Source: Sphingobacteriales bacterium (GTDB lineage Bacteria; Bacteroidota; Bacteroidia; Chitinophagales; Chitinophagaceae). From it: DNA of 32,972 nt. Every line of letters starts with the position of its first letter. Position 1 is the stretch's first letter. Below the pieces are notes generated by a model. That model made no database searches, was not told the DNA's origin, and saw nothing but the letters and a program-made list of their open reading frames with translations. The position numbers and the translations under genes are program-made. The stretch lies in contig REAR01000073.1 in assembly GCA_004295245.1 (NCBI GenBank), positions 1 to 32,972 on the forward strand, read 5' to 3'. Shown one piece after another: positions 1 through 9,105 of the stretch.

Positions 1-13
1 AAAAAGTAGGATA

Positions 14-451
14 ATGGGTTTATTAGAAGCAACACGTACACACGGAGATTTTGGATTAACCATTAAAGATGCCACCGGCAATAGTATGCAAATAGACATA
101 CCAATAGACCAGGGTGGAGAGGGCAAGGGCTTGCGCCCCATGCAAACTGTTTTAGCAGCCTTATGTGGTTGCAGCAGTGTAGATATTGTAAGCATTTTAA
201 AAAAACAAAAACAAAACGTAACCAATTTTACGATTGTTGTGGATGGCAACCGTGAAGATGGTAAAGAACCATCGCTTTGGCAAAATATTTCATTGGTGTT
301 TTCTTTAACCGGTATTATTGATGAAGCAAAAGCCTACCGTGCTGCCGAATTATCTGTAAACAAATATTGTTCTGTTGCAGAAACATTGCGCCGTGCCGGC
401 GCGGCAATTACCTGGAAAGTAATTGTAAACGGCAACGAGGTTATAAAATAA
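14..451 (+). CDS. OsmC/Ohr family protein
   Basis: A 145-residue protein of the OsmC/Ohr fold, a family of thiol-dependent peroxidases that reduce organic hydroperoxides, though many members have no defined substrate. Visible marks are the central-helix motif LCGCSSVDIVSIL (residues 50-62, with Cys51 and Cys53) and a second conserved cysteine in KYCSVAETLRR (Cys119); the usual reactive pair would be Cys53 and Cys119. The length is normal for the family. The ATG at 14 is close to the window edge, so anything upstream is unseen. metZ follows 17 bases later on the same strand, so the two are probably co-transcribed. The exact subfamily and substrate cannot be told from sequence. Confidence 0.88.
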   Translation: MGLLEATRTHGDFGLTIKDATGNSMQIDIPIDQGGEGKGLRPMQTVLAALCGCSSVDIVSILKKQKQNVTNFTIVVDGNREDGKEPSLWQNISLVFSLTGIIDEAKAYRAAELSVNKYCSVAETLRRAGAAITWKVIVNGNEVIK

Positions 452-468
452 TTGCAGTAAAAAATTGA

Positions 469-1653
469 ATGCACATGTCACAACAACAACAGCCACAAAC
501 ACAAGCAATACGGTTACAAACACAAAAAACAGCGCAGATGGAACACTCTACGCCTTTGTTTTTAACCAGCAGTTTTACATACCACTCTGCAGAAGAAATG
601 GCAAGTGCCTTTGCAGATGACAGCTTAGATATAAATATTTACAGCCGCTTTTCTAACCCCACTGTAGATGAGTTTATTAATAAAATAACTGCACTAGAAG
701 GTGCTGAAGACGGTGTTGCTACCGGCACAGGTATGGCGGCAGTGTTCAGCACGTTTATGACTTTTCTATCAAAAGGAGATCATATTATTTCTGCTTCGGC
801 TGTATTTGGTTCTACACATACCATATTAACCAAGTATTTACCTAAATGGGGGTTTGAGTTTTCTTATTTTGATATGAACCAACCAGAGACTATTGAAGCT
901 TTAATAAAACCCAATACTAAAATACTTTATGTAGAAACGCCTTCTAACCCCGGGCTTGATATTATTGATTTAGAATATGTAGCTGCTATATGCAAAAAAT
1001 ATAAAGTGCTTTTTGTAGTAGACAATTGCTTTGCCACACCCGCCGTGCAACAACCTATTAAATGGGGTGCCGATTTGGTACTGCATTCTGCCACAAAATT
1101 TATTGATGGACAGGGCCGGGTGCTGGGTGGGGTGGTGGTAGGCCGTAAAGACTTAATTAAAGAATTGTATTTGTTTGTAAGAAACACGGGGCCCTCATTA
1201 AGCCCATTTAATGCATGGGTACTTAGTAAAAGTTTAGAAACATTGTATGTGCGTATGGACCGGCACGCAGAAAATGCATTGGAATTAGCCACACACTTAC
1301 AAGGCCATGCAAAATTAAGTAGTGTAAAATATCCGATGCTACTTTCTCATCCGCAACATGCTATTGCTAAAAAACAAATGAGCAATGGCGGTGGCATAGT
1401 AACGTTTGAATTGAAAGGAGGCATTGAAAGCGGACGTACATTTTTAAATGCACTACAAATGCTGTCTATGACCAATAACCTGGGCGATAGCCGCAGTATT
1501 GCATCGCACCCTGCCAGCACTACGCATTCTAAATTATCCGATGCTGAAAGAGCTGCTGTGGGTATTACACCCGGCCTCATCCGAATATCGGTGGGGTTGG
1601 AACATATTAAAGACATCATTAAAGACATTGAACAGGCATTGGAAAAATGCTGA
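469..1653 (+). CDS. metZ: O-succinylhomoserine sulfhydrylase (MetZ-type PLP enzyme)
   Basis: A cytoplasmic Cys/Met-metabolism PLP enzyme that would join sulfide to an O-acylated homoserine to give homocysteine, the direct sulfhydrylation route to methionine. Motifs in order are YSRFSNPT (residues 58-65), whose Tyr and Arg contact the neighbouring subunit's cofactor; VVDNCFATP, with Asp185 pairing to the PLP ring nitrogen; and HSATKFIDGQGRVLGG, with Lys210 as the Schiff-base lysine. The SATKFIDGQGR form is typical of MetZ rather than MetB or MetC. At 394 residues the length is as expected. Translation could begin at ATG 469 or at the in-frame ATG 475; nothing decides between them. It follows the OsmC gene closely and ends in a strong terminator. 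Succinyl versus acetyl substrate is an inference. Confidence 0.9.
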   Translation: MHMSQQQQPQTQAIRLQTQKTAQMEHSTPLFLTSSFTYHSAEEMASAFADDSLDINIYSRFSNPTVDEFINKITALEGAEDGVATGTGMAAVFSTFMTFLSKGDHIISASAVFGSTHTILTKYLPKWGFEFSYFDMNQPETIEALIKPNTKILYVETPSNPGLDIIDLEYVAAICKKYKVLFVVDNCFATPAVQQPIKWGADLVLHSATKFIDGQGRVLGGVVVGRKDLIKELYLFVRNTGPSLSPFNAWVLSKSLETLYVRMDRHAENALELATHLQGHAKLSSVKYPMLLSHPQHAIAKKQMSNGGGIVTFELKGGIESGRTFLNALQMLSMTNNLGDSRSIASHPASTTHSKLSDAERAAVGITPGLIRISVGLEHIKDIIKDIEQALEKC

Positions 1654-1657
1654 TACT

Positions 1658-1694
1658 AATAAAAAAGCTCCTTATTAAAAGGAGCTTTTTTATT
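1658..1694. terminator. Bidirectional intrinsic terminator between metZ and the DUF983 gene
   Basis: A perfect 16-bp stem (1658-1673 with 1679-1694) encloses a 5-base loop. Runs of A on the left arm and T on the right arm let it act on both strands. It starts four bases after the metZ stop, and its last base is the first base of the DUF983 stop codon, so it serves two convergent genes. Confidence 0.9.
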
Positions 1695-2158
1695 TACCAG
1701 TTACCCATTTGTTCAGATATCACACGTTCTGTACTGGCTGTATCAACTTTTTGTTCTTTCCATTTGGGGTTATACTTTACAAACCAAGAGAGCCACAGGG
1801 TTCTTGATAAGCGCATAAGCAAAGGTTGTATTACTACTAATAACACCGCATTAAAACCCAGCCAATAAAAAAAACGATTATCGTTTAAAGACATACCAAT
1901 TATAACCCACCATGCAATAAACGAGGCCACACAAACAGCTACAGATATAGCATAACTTACATAACCCGTACCATAGTAAAAACCTACTTCAATTTCTGTA
2001 GGCTGCCCGCATTCAGGGCATTTTTCTTCCATTCGTACTGTGGTTTTTAACAGGTAGGCGTTTTTTTCTTTATAAATATAGCCCTGCCTGCAGCGGGGGC
2101 ATTTGTTAGTAAGCACACTTAATAAGTAAGATGGCTTCTTGTTTTTTTCGGCGCCCAT
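1694..2158 (-). CDS. DUF983 zinc-ribbon membrane protein
   Basis: A 154-residue protein with an N-terminal zinc ribbon and two membrane segments. The ribbon is CPRC (Cys20, Cys23) and CPEC (Cys47, Cys50). Hydrophobic spans lie at about residues 67-88 and 98-116, so this is an inner-membrane protein with its zinc domain at one face. This arrangement is the DUF983 family, whose function is unknown. The gene lies 74 bases downstream of murF on the same strand but has its own good promoter match at 2182-2189, so it may be transcribed both with and without murF. The spacing to the convergent metZ terminator is minimal. Confidence 0.85.
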   Translation of the reverse strand: MGAEKNKKPSYLLSVLTNKCPRCRQGYIYKEKNAYLLKTTVRMEEKCPECGQPTEIEVGFYYGTGYVSYAISVAVCVASFIAWWVIIGMSLNDNRFFYWLGFNAVLLVVIQPLLMRLSRTLWLSWFVKYNPKWKEQKVDTASTERVISEQMGNW

Positions 2159-2181
2159 AGTTGATGAAATTTTGAATGGCG

Positions 2182-2189
2182 CAAATGTA
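2182..2189 (-). promoter_or_regulatory. Bacteroidota -7 element upstream of the DUF983 gene
   Basis: The minus strand reads TACATTTG, an exact match to the Bacteroidota -7 consensus TAnnTTTG, 23 bases before the ATG. No clear TTTG -33 box is seen. It lies in the 74-base gap after murF. Confidence 0.45.
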
Positions 2190-2232
2190 ACTTTTATTAG
2201 CAGAACCTTCGGTGCGAAATATCACGCACAAT

Positions 2233-3513
2233 TTAACGGTCTAGCACCTTTTCCATTTGCATACTACGGCTACCTTTAATTAGTATGATGCTGTTTTGTG
2301 GTGCCTTAGCTTGTAACCATTGTTTAGCAGCTGTTGCGTTTTTTAAACTATGAAAAGAGTGTGGTATTTTTTCAAAATCGCCTCCTACTAATACAACATC
2401 TGTAAATTTTTGGTCTACTAGTAGGTTAATAATGCCTTGATGTTCAGCCATACTTTCATTGCCCAGTTCTGCCATTGCCCCCAATAACGCTATTTTAGTC
2501 TTCCCTTCCATACGGCCCAGGTTTTCTATGGCCAATCGCATGCTGCTTGGGTTGGCATTATAGGCATCTAATATTATTTTATTTGTTCCTTGTTCAATTA
2601 ATTGGCTGCGGCTGTTTGAGGGGGTATATGCTTCAATGGTTTTTTTTATTGTTACATCAGGTATTTTGAAATAAGTACCAACAGTAGCAGCAACTAATAC
2701 ATTGGGCAAATTATAAGCACCTACCAACTGTGTTTTTATATTTTCTATGTTTACCCCTTTTGTCATTTTCACTTCCAGAAAGGGTTCGCTTTCTATTACA
2801 TTCCCTTCTACATCTGCTGCTTCAGTTCCATACTTAATAATTGTATGAATACCCTTGCTCATTTGCTGCAGATAGTCATAATCCCACATTACAAAGGCGG
2901 CGCCATTGTTTGCTTTTAAATAAGCATATAACTCCCCTTTGCCTTTTCTTACTCCTTCTACTCCGCCAAAACCTTCTAAATGTGCTTTGCCGCAGTTGGT
3001 AATAATGCCATGTGTGGGCAATGTGTATGTGCAATAGCTTTCTATTTCTTTTTGGTGATTGGCCCCCATTTCTATTACAGCCATCTCTGCATCGGGCTTA
3101 ATAGCAAGTAATGTTAGCGGCACCCCGATATGATTATTTAAATTACCCTGTGTGGTATACGTTTTATAAGTGCTGTTTAGCACTGCATACACCAATTCTT
3201 TTGTGGTGGTTTTACCATTGCTGCCGGTAATTGCTATAATGGGTATATTAAACTGTTTGCGGTGGTGTAATGCCAACAGTTGCAAGGTGGTTAATACATC
3301 TTGCACCAAAATGCATTGGCTGTTTACCTGGTACTCTGCTTCATCTATAATTGCGTATGCAGCCCCGGCGGCTACTGCCTGTGCAGCAAAAGCATTTCCA
3401 TTAAAGCTGGGGCCTTTTAAAGCAAAAAAAAGATCGCCTTGTTTAAGTTTACGGGTATCTGTTTGCACAGAAGGGTATTGCCTGAAAACAGCATATAATT
3501 GCTCAATTGTCAT
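2233..3513 (-). CDS. murF: UDP-MurNAc-tripeptide--D-alanyl-D-alanine ligase
   Basis: The cytoplasmic ATP-dependent ligase that adds D-Ala-D-Ala to UDP-MurNAc-tripeptide, completing the peptidoglycan stem pentapeptide. The protein has 426 residues, within the family range. The N-terminal UDP-substrate domain includes SVQTDTRKLKQGDLFFALKG (residues 15-34). The ATP loop GSNGKTTT is at 97-104, followed by GNLNNHIGVPLTLL and VIEMGANHQKEI. The DAYNANPSSM motif starts the C-terminal ligase region. It sits downstream of gldJ, separated by a terminator and one copy of the dispersed repeat, so it is probably transcribed separately. The start is set by the ATG five bases after an exact TAnnTTTG motif. 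Confidence 0.95.
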   Translation of the reverse strand: MTIEQLYAVFRQYPSVQTDTRKLKQGDLFFALKGPSFNGNAFAAQAVAAGAAYAIIDEAEYQVNSQCILVQDVLTTLQLLALHHRKQFNIPIIAITGSNGKTTTKELVYAVLNSTYKTYTTQGNLNNHIGVPLTLLAIKPDAEMAVIEMGANHQKEIESYCTYTLPTHGIITNCGKAHLEGFGGVEGVRKGKGELYAYLKANNGAAFVMWDYDYLQQMSKGIHTIIKYGTEAADVEGNVIESEPFLEVKMTKGVNIENIKTQLVGAYNLPNVLVAATVGTYFKIPDVTIKKTIEAYTPSNSRSQLIEQGTNKIILDAYNANPSSMRLAIENLGRMEGKTKIALLGAMAELGNESMAEHQGIINLLVDQKFTDVVLVGGDFEKIPHSFHSLKNATAAKQWLQAKAPQNSIILIKGSRSMQMEKVLDR

Positions 3514-3517
3514 GCTT

Positions 3518-3525
3518 CAAAATTA
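3518..3525 (-). promoter_or_regulatory. Bacteroidota -7 element placed for a leaderless murF mRNA
   Basis: The minus strand reads TAATTTTG, an exact TAnnTTTG match, with only four bases between it and the murF ATG. A start site a few bases past the motif would fall on or next to the ATG. No convincing -33 box is visible. Confidence 0.4.
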
Positions 3526-3582
3526 GCAGATTGATTGCAGAAAGTTTTCTGTTGTAAAAAAAATACCGGGCTGTTTGGTATG

Positions 3583-3633
3583 GCTGAAGAGTGCGACGCA
3601 ACAACAGCCGAATAGTGTTTTGCAGCTGGTAAC
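3583..3633 (+). repeat. Dispersed repeat copy E1 (GTGCGACGCAAC ... GGTAAC)
   Basis: The core GTGCGACGCAAC is at 3591-3602, preceded by GCTGAAGA and followed, after exactly 25 bases, by GGTAAC (3628-3633). The GGTAAC end abuts the gldJ terminator at 3634. It lies between murF and gldJ and belongs to the family described in the findings. Confidence 0.85.
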
Positions 3634-3666
3634 AAAAAAAGCCACTCTTTACAGAATGGCTTTTTT
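3634..3666 (-). terminator. Intrinsic terminator after gldJ
   Basis: A hairpin with paired ends AAAAAAGCCA and TGGCTTTTTT encloses a loop of about 12 bases. It is A-rich on the left and T-rich on the right, so it can work in either direction. It lies just beyond the gldJ stop (minus strand). Confidence 0.75.
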
Positions 3667-3683
3667 AAAATATTTAAATCTGA

Positions 3684-5255
3684 TTATTTTTTACGTGAGT
3701 TCTGGCGGCGCACTTTGTAATCGATACCAGTTTTGCGGCCATTACCTTCTGGACTACCCACACGATCCATTGCGCAGCGGAAACCTACCGTACTGCTACT
3801 TTGAACTTCTTCTAAGAAGCGGCGGGTACCAGGGCTTAACCAATAAGCACGGTCGTTCCAGCTACCACCTTTAATTACACGAGACTGATCGCTGATTAAA
3901 GTGGTTAAACCATAACCATAGTTAACACCAGATACCAGGCTATCGCCATCCAGGTAATTAATAACATCTCCTTTTTGGTAGTTACGGCGCTTAGCACTTT
4001 CTTCATCTGTAATGTAGCGATTCTTAATACGACCTAAGCTATCTCTTTCTGCCTTACCAGTTGACATATCAACGGTTTCATATTTATTACCACGGAAAGA
4101 AGCAACATCATCCATATCTACCGGAGATAATGGACGGTAAACGTCGGCTGTCCACTCGTTTACGTTACCGCTCATGTTGTAAATACCAAAACCATTGGGA
4201 AAGAATGATTGAACAGGGGCCGTATAAACTGCACGGTCGTTTAAACCACCAGCTACACCCATGTTATCACCAGCACCCCGCTTAAAGTTTGCTAAGAAAG
4301 TACCTTGCCAGCTACCGCGGCGGGTATCTCTTAAGCCATTCACATTTTGGCTCCAGCTATAAACTTGTTTATTAGTAGTTAACTCTTCACCACGCTTGCC
4401 TTCTTTTTTACTAGGCTGCGGGTTTTGATTTACATAACCATAAGCAGCGTACTCCCACTCAGCTTCTGTTGGTAAACGGTAGCCAGGTAATAAAATACCA
4501 TCTTCAAATGTTACTGATGTACGCGGTGTACCATTTGAATTTTTTAGTGGGTTCTTTTTAGACTTAGCCATGGTTCCCGGAGTGGGTTGATACTCGCCTA
4601 ACAAGTAAGCTTTGGTATCAAAATTTTCCTGTCCAAGTCCGGTTAAGTTTTTTACAGAATTTTTATTGATATAGCCTCTTTTTAATAAGATGCCTTCATT
4701 TACGCGGTTGGTTCTCCAGGCGCAAAAATCATTGGCCTGCTTCCAGCTAACACCCACAACAGGGTAATAGTTGTAAGATGGGTGACGCAGGTAATATTCA
4801 ACCAACGGTTCATTGTACGCTAATTCGCTTCTCCAAACCAAAGTATCTGGCAAAATAGCATCACGTACGGGTTGGTATTCATCACCTTCAAATACGCTGT
4901 TTACCCAATACATATATTCACGATAATGCACGTTAGCCACCTCTGTTTTATCAATGTAAAACGAGTTTACTGTTACACGACGGGGAATATTGTTGTGGTC
5001 TGCCATTACATCTTCTTCAGTAGCACCCATAGTAAAGGTACCGCCCTGAACAAATACTAGGCCCGGGCCTGTGCCCTGTTCTTTTTCTTTAGAAACCTGG
5101 TAACCACCCATGTTTTTATCATTGTAGTTCCAACCAGTTACTGAAGACGATTCTTTCTTTTTACCGCCAAATAGTTTACCATCTTTACAAGAGGCAAAGA
5201 GTACGGCGGAGGATACGAGGATTGTTAAGTTTTTCCAGTTCATAGTTCTAGCCAT
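3684..5255 (-). CDS. gldJ: Gliding motility lipoprotein GldJ (formylglycine-generating-enzyme fold)
   Basis: A lipoprotein of the SUMF1/FGE-like family required in Bacteroidota for gliding and for stable type IX secretion. The N-terminus is a lipoprotein signal ending in LFASC, with Cys23 as the acylation site. The FGE-like domain runs from about residue 65 (PGLVFVQGGTFTMGA) through LPTEAEWEYAAYG and NMSGNVNEWTADVY to RVIKGGSW and VGFRCAMDRVG near residue 500. The FGE active-site chemistry is not expected in Gld proteins; the fold is structural. GldK has the same fold, but adjacency to murF and to divergent porU points to GldJ. Translation may start at 5255 (523 residues) or at an in-frame ATG at 5243, which gives a more usual signal length. 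Confidence 0.9.
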   Translation of the reverse strand: MARTMNWKNLTILVSSAVLFASCKDGKLFGGKKKESSSVTGWNYNDKNMGGYQVSKEKEQGTGPGLVFVQGGTFTMGATEEDVMADHNNIPRRVTVNSFYIDKTEVANVHYREYMYWVNSVFEGDEYQPVRDAILPDTLVWRSELAYNEPLVEYYLRHPSYNYYPVVGVSWKQANDFCAWRTNRVNEGILLKRGYINKNSVKNLTGLGQENFDTKAYLLGEYQPTPGTMAKSKKNPLKNSNGTPRTSVTFEDGILLPGYRLPTEAEWEYAAYGYVNQNPQPSKKEGKRGEELTTNKQVYSWSQNVNGLRDTRRGSWQGTFLANFKRGAGDNMGVAGGLNDRAVYTAPVQSFFPNGFGIYNMSGNVNEWTADVYRPLSPVDMDDVASFRGNKYETVDMSTGKAERDSLGRIKNRYITDEESAKRRNYQKGDVINYLDGDSLVSGVNYGYGLTTLISDQSRVIKGGSWNDRAYWLSPGTRRFLEEVQSSSTVGFRCAMDRVGSPEGNGRKTGIDYKVRRQNSRKK

Positions 5256-5293
5256 AAAAAGCCGGTTTTTAATATTGAAATAACGGGCTATTT

Positions 5294-5322
5294 CCTTTTA
5301 TATTGTACAATCAATATAAAGG
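5294..5322. promoter_or_regulatory. Hairpin or operator-like inverted repeat upstream of gldJ
   Basis: Nine-base perfect arms TTTATATTG and CAATATAAA flank TACAAT. Pairing extends outward to CC/GG with a one-base bulge. It lies about 40-65 bases before the gldJ start, so it could be a binding site in DNA or a 5' leader hairpin in gldJ mRNA. It has no poly-U tail suggestive of a terminator. Confidence 0.45.
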
Positions 5323-5349
5323 TTTCCACTAGCCGTTTCGCGAATATAG

Positions 5350-5357
5350 TAAGTTTG
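5350..5357 (+). promoter_or_regulatory. Possible porU -7 element
   Basis: TAAGTTTG matches TAnnTTTG exactly on the plus strand. Upstream there is only a TTTC-type -33 candidate. If used, porU mRNA would have a leader of about 230 bases containing repeat copy E2. Confidence 0.3.
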
Positions 5358-5422
5358 TGTTTTTACTACCGTATAAATACGTTAAAAAAGGGTTTAGGTT
5401 TCTTAAAGTCAAAAACTTACAT

Positions 5423-5483
5423 AATACCAGCCGCATTACTCCGGGGCAACATTGTTGCGTCGCAATCCTTTCATGGGCAGTAC
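5423..5483 (-). repeat. Dispersed repeat copy E2 (reverse orientation)
   Basis: The core GTTGCGTCGCAA is at 5454-5465. AATACC (5423-5428) takes the place of GTTACC, exactly 25 bases before the core. The outer flank TCCTTTCAT after the core is shared with copy E5. It sits in the divergent gldJ/porU spacer. Confidence 0.8.
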
Positions 5484-5591
5484 AAAAATGGGGCATTGGT
5501 TTTGATATATCAGTTGCCAACTTTTAGCCGCTGCAGCAATTTCAAACCGGCAGCGCTCTTAGTATCAATTTCTTGTTCCTAACTTAGCAGT

Positions 5592-8500
5592 ATGCACAAA
5601 TGGCTGGCCACCTTACTATTATTATTATTATTTAAACTTGTACCGGCACAGCGTACCTATAAAAACGCATCAGTTCTGGCATCGGGCAACTGGTACCAGT
5701 TTAGTATTAAAGAAGCCGGTGTTTATAAAATAGATCTCGCCTTTCTTAACAAATTGGGCATTACCAATACGGCTATCCCCTCCGGTACCCTGCAAATTTT
5801 TGGTAACGGCGGTGCCATGCTGCCAGAGGCTTGCAATGGCAGTAAAACCGACGATTTGGTTGAAAATGCCATACAGATAGAAGATGGCGGAGATGGCGTG
5901 TTTAATGGCAGCGATTATATTTTGTTTTATGCCAACGGCCCTGATGGCTGGATAGCAGACTCCGTTAACAAAACCTACAAACACACCAAAAATTTATACA
6001 GTAACTCGGTTACTTATTTTTTAGCCCTTGGTAGTAATGGCAAACGTATTAACAATGCCCCAGCTGCCGGCACTTTTAATACGGTATCCACCGCTTATGA
6101 TTTTCGCTTTTTTTATGAGCTGGATTCTGTTAACCTTTTAAGCAGCGGTAAGGATTGGCTGGGAGATGAATTGTCTAACATGCCGGGCAAAACCAACACT
6201 AAAACATTTTCGATACCAGCAAATAATATTGTAACCACCAATGCAGGTAGCTTTACATCCCATTGTGTGGGGCGTTCTGTTGGCAGTAATAGTATTTTAC
6301 AGGTAAGCGTTAATAACAGTAATTTATTTCAACAGGTATTTGCTTCTACTGGTGCTGGCAACTACGATTTATTTGCCCGTACAGATACCCGGCAAGCCAA
6401 CTTTACACCGGGCAACAATCTTACTATCAGCTATCAGTTTACCCCCGGCAATGCCACCGCACAGGCATGGATAGATTGGTTTGAACTGGTATGCCGTGCT
6501 ACGCTAAGCCTAGCCAATAATACACAACTATCGTTTAGAGACTGGACAACCGTTGGCCCGGGCAATAATACAGAGTTCCGCATTCAATCAGCACCGGCAG
6601 GCACACAAGTTTGGGATATTAGCAATCCTTTATCACCCATTCAACAAACCCTTCAAGCAGCGGCAGGTACCGTTTCGTTTACGGCAGCCAGCAATACCTA
6701 TAAAGAATACATTGCCTTTACAAATACAGGTTTAAAAACACCGGCTGCTATTGGCAAAATACAAAATCAAAACCTGCACAGCAGCGGCCCTACAGATTTC
6801 ATAATTATTACTACACCACCATTATTGGCGCAGGCACAGCGGCTGGCATTGCACCACCAACAAAAAGACAATCTAAAAACCATTGTAGTTACAGCTTCTC
6901 AAGTATATAATGAATTTAGTGGCGGCCAACCAGACCCCACCGCTATCAGAGATTTTGTAAAAATGTATTATGATAAAGCAGGTGCAGATACAACCAAACG
7001 GCCCCGGTATTTATTACTCTTTGGCGATGCTTCTTTTGATTACAAAGACCGTATACAAAACAACACCAACTTTATTCCATCCTATCAAAATAACTTTTCT
7101 TACGATCCTTTAGCTACTTATACTTCAGACGATTTTTTTGGTTTTTTAGATGATGCCGAAGATATTAATGCAGGCACAATATTGAACTTTTTAGATGTGG
7201 GCATTGGCCGCATACCTTGTAAAACCACCGAAGAAGCTACTGCCGTGGTTGATAAGATAATTCATTATGCCAGCAACAAAACACTCGGCACCTGGCGTAA
7301 CCAGCAAACTTTTATTGCAGACGATGAGGATTTTAACCTGCATTTTACCGACGCACAAGTAATAACAGCTGCAGCCAATAGCACCAACCCACTTTTTTTA
7401 CAGGAAAAAATATACATGGATGCTTATCAGCAGGAAAGCAATGCAGCCGGCAGCCGTTACCCAGCGGTTAACCAAGCAATAGACAATCAAATACAAAACG
7501 GCACATTAATATGGAATTATAATGGGCATGGTGGGTTTAGAAGACTGGCAGAAGAAGTGATTTTAGAAAAGGAAATTGTAGATAAATGGAATAACCCCAA
7601 TAAACTTCCTTTATTTATTACTGCTACCTGCGATTTTGCACCCTACGACAACCCAGCTTATTTTTCTTTAGGTGAATATATTTTACTAAAACCGAATGCT
7701 GGCGCCATTGCATTAATGACCACCACAAGGCTGGTATTTGCATTCAGCAATCGAATTATGAACCGCAACTATTTGCAAACAGCATTGCAACCACTAGCCG
7801 ATGGCTCTTACTTAACATTAGGAGAAGCCGTACGGCGCACTAAAAATTTAACCTACCAAACACAGTCAGACATTACCAATAACCGCAAGTTTACTTTATT
7901 AGGAGACCCTGCTTTGCGTTTAGCATTTCCTACCTATAAAGTAACCGCCACCCATATTAATGGTTTGGCCATTAACAGTACTGCAGATACATTAAAAGCT
8001 TTAAATAAATACAACATCAGTGGTAGTATTAGTAACGCAATCAATCAACCAGCCACCAACTTTAACGGCACCCTATATGCAACTGTGTTTGATAAACCCC
8101 AAAGCACCAGCACTCTTGCTAACGACCCTGACAGCTATAAAGAAAATTTTCAGGTGCAGCGCAACCAGCTTTTTAAAGGAAAAGTAACTGTGAAGGATGG
8201 CAACTTCTCACTAAATTTTATTGTTCCAAAAGACATTAACTACCAGCCCGGTTTTGGCAAAATCAGCTTCTATACTGAAAACGGCCAGTTAGATGGCAAT
8301 GGCAGCTTTACTAATTTTATAATTGGCGGCTCTGCAGGTGATTTGAACGATAAAGAAGGCCCGCAGATAAAGGCGTTTTTGAACGACGAAAAATTTGTAA
8401 ACGGAACGTTGGTGAACGAAAAACCCATGCTATTGCTGAAGCTTTCAGATTCCTCAGGCATTAATGTTATGGGCACCGGCATTGATCATAACCTGGTTGC

Positions 8501-9008
8501 TATTTTAGACAATAACCCCAACCAAACTTATATCTTAAATAATTTTTTTGAAGCAGATCTTAACACCTACCAATCGGGCCAGGTAGGGTTTCAATTGCCG
8601 GCATTAGAAGAAGGCAATCATACCCTCACCATCAAAGCTTGGGATGTTGCCAACAACTCCTCTCAAGCGCAAATTAATTTTTTGGTACAAAAAACCGGCA
8701 CCCTGCAATTACAAAGGGTTTTAAACTACCCCAACCCCTTTACCAGCAAAACTAGCTTTTGGTTAGAGCACAACCGACCCAGTCAAGATTTAAAGGTTCA
8801 TATTCAAATTTTTACAGTCAGTGGAAAGCTGGTAAAAACCATTAGAACAACAATAAATACACCCGGAAATCGTTCTAATTCTATTGTTTGGGATGGCACT
8901 GATGATTATGGCGCAAAACTGGCAAGAGGTGTTTATATTTACCAGGTTAAATTAACTGGTTCAGACGGCAAGACTGTATCAAAATTGGAAAAATTAATGA
9001 TCTTGTAA
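5592..9008 (+). CDS. porU: Type IX secretion system sortase PorU
   Basis: The gingipain-like (C25) cell-surface sortase that cleaves C-terminal signals of T9SS cargo and attaches the proteins to the outer surface. It has 1138 residues, as usual for PorU. A signal peptide covers residues 1-19 (LLLLLLFKLVPA, then QR). The catalytic pair is visible: His646 in WNYNGHGGF and Cys680 in FITATCDFAPYDNP. The C-terminus (about 1045-1138) contains YPNPF, an Ig-like fold with VWDGTDDYGAKLARGVYIY, and the sorting-domain-like end KLEKLMIL. porV follows 97 bases later, and PorU and PorV work together at the outer membrane. The gene is divergent from gldJ. The ATG at 5592 gives a complete signal peptide. Confidence 0.95.
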   Translation: MHKWLATLLLLLLFKLVPAQRTYKNASVLASGNWYQFSIKEAGVYKIDLAFLNKLGITNTAIPSGTLQIFGNGGAMLPEACNGSKTDDLVENAIQIEDGGDGVFNGSDYILFYANGPDGWIADSVNKTYKHTKNLYSNSVTYFLALGSNGKRINNAPAAGTFNTVSTAYDFRFFYELDSVNLLSSGKDWLGDELSNMPGKTNTKTFSIPANNIVTTNAGSFTSHCVGRSVGSNSILQVSVNNSNLFQQVFASTGAGNYDLFARTDTRQANFTPGNNLTISYQFTPGNATAQAWIDWFELVCRATLSLANNTQLSFRDWTTVGPGNNTEFRIQSAPAGTQVWDISNPLSPIQQTLQAAAGTVSFTAASNTYKEYIAFTNTGLKTPAAIGKIQNQNLHSSGPTDFIIITTPPLLAQAQRLALHHQQKDNLKTIVVTASQVYNEFSGGQPDPTAIRDFVKMYYDKAGADTTKRPRYLLLFGDASFDYKDRIQNNTNFIPSYQNNFSYDPLATYTSDDFFGFLDDAEDINAGTILNFLDVGIGRIPCKTTEEATAVVDKIIHYASNKTLGTWRNQQTFIADDEDFNLHFTDAQVITAAANSTNPLFLQEKIYMDAYQQESNAAGSRYPAVNQAIDNQIQNGTLIWNYNGHGGFRRLAEEVILEKEIVDKWNNPNKLPLFITATCDFAPYDNPAYFSLGEYILLKPNAGAIALMTTTRLVFAFSNRIMNRNYLQTALQPLADGSYLTLGEAVRRTKNLTYQTQSDITNNRKFTLLGDPALRLAFPTYKVTATHINGLAINSTADTLKALNKYNISGSISNAINQPATNFNGTLYATVFDKPQSTSTLANDPDSYKENFQVQRNQLFKGKVTVKDGNFSLNFIVPKDINYQPGFGKISFYTENGQLDGNGSFTNFIIGGSAGDLNDKEGPQIKAFLNDEKFVNGTLVNEKPMLLLKLSDSSGINVMGTGIDHNLVAILDNNPNQTYILNNFFEADLNTYQSGQVGFQLPALEEGNHTLTIKAWDVANNSSQAQINFLVQKTGTLQLQRVLNYPNPFTSKTSFWLEHNRPSQDLKVHIQIFTVSGKLVKTIRTTINTPGNRSNSIVWDGTDDYGAKLARGVYIYQVKLTGSDGKTVSKLEKLMIL

Positions 9009-9105
9009 GTCTTATTTATTGAAAACACGTATTTTAGCCGTTCATATAGTAAAAATACCAACAAACGACCGCATGATTATATCGCTACTTTAAAACATTA
9101 ACCTG

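Larger units (their letters stand above)
5256..5591. other. 336-base divergent control region between gldJ and porU
   Basis: The spacer holds a hairpin close to gldJ (5294-5322), a plus-strand -7 motif (5350-5357) and repeat copy E2 (5423-5483). Beyond these I see AT-rich DNA. A 75-codon plus-strand frame crosses it, but it runs through the repeat and resembles no protein I know, so I do not call it. Confidence 0.6.

Noticed and set aside
927-1628. Long minus-strand frames within metZ, and similar frames inside other genes such as 22038-22745
   Set aside because: They are opposite-strand shadows of well-recognised proteins.
5355-5582. 75-codon plus-strand frame before porU
   Set aside because: It crosses repeat copy E2 and shows no protein-like features.
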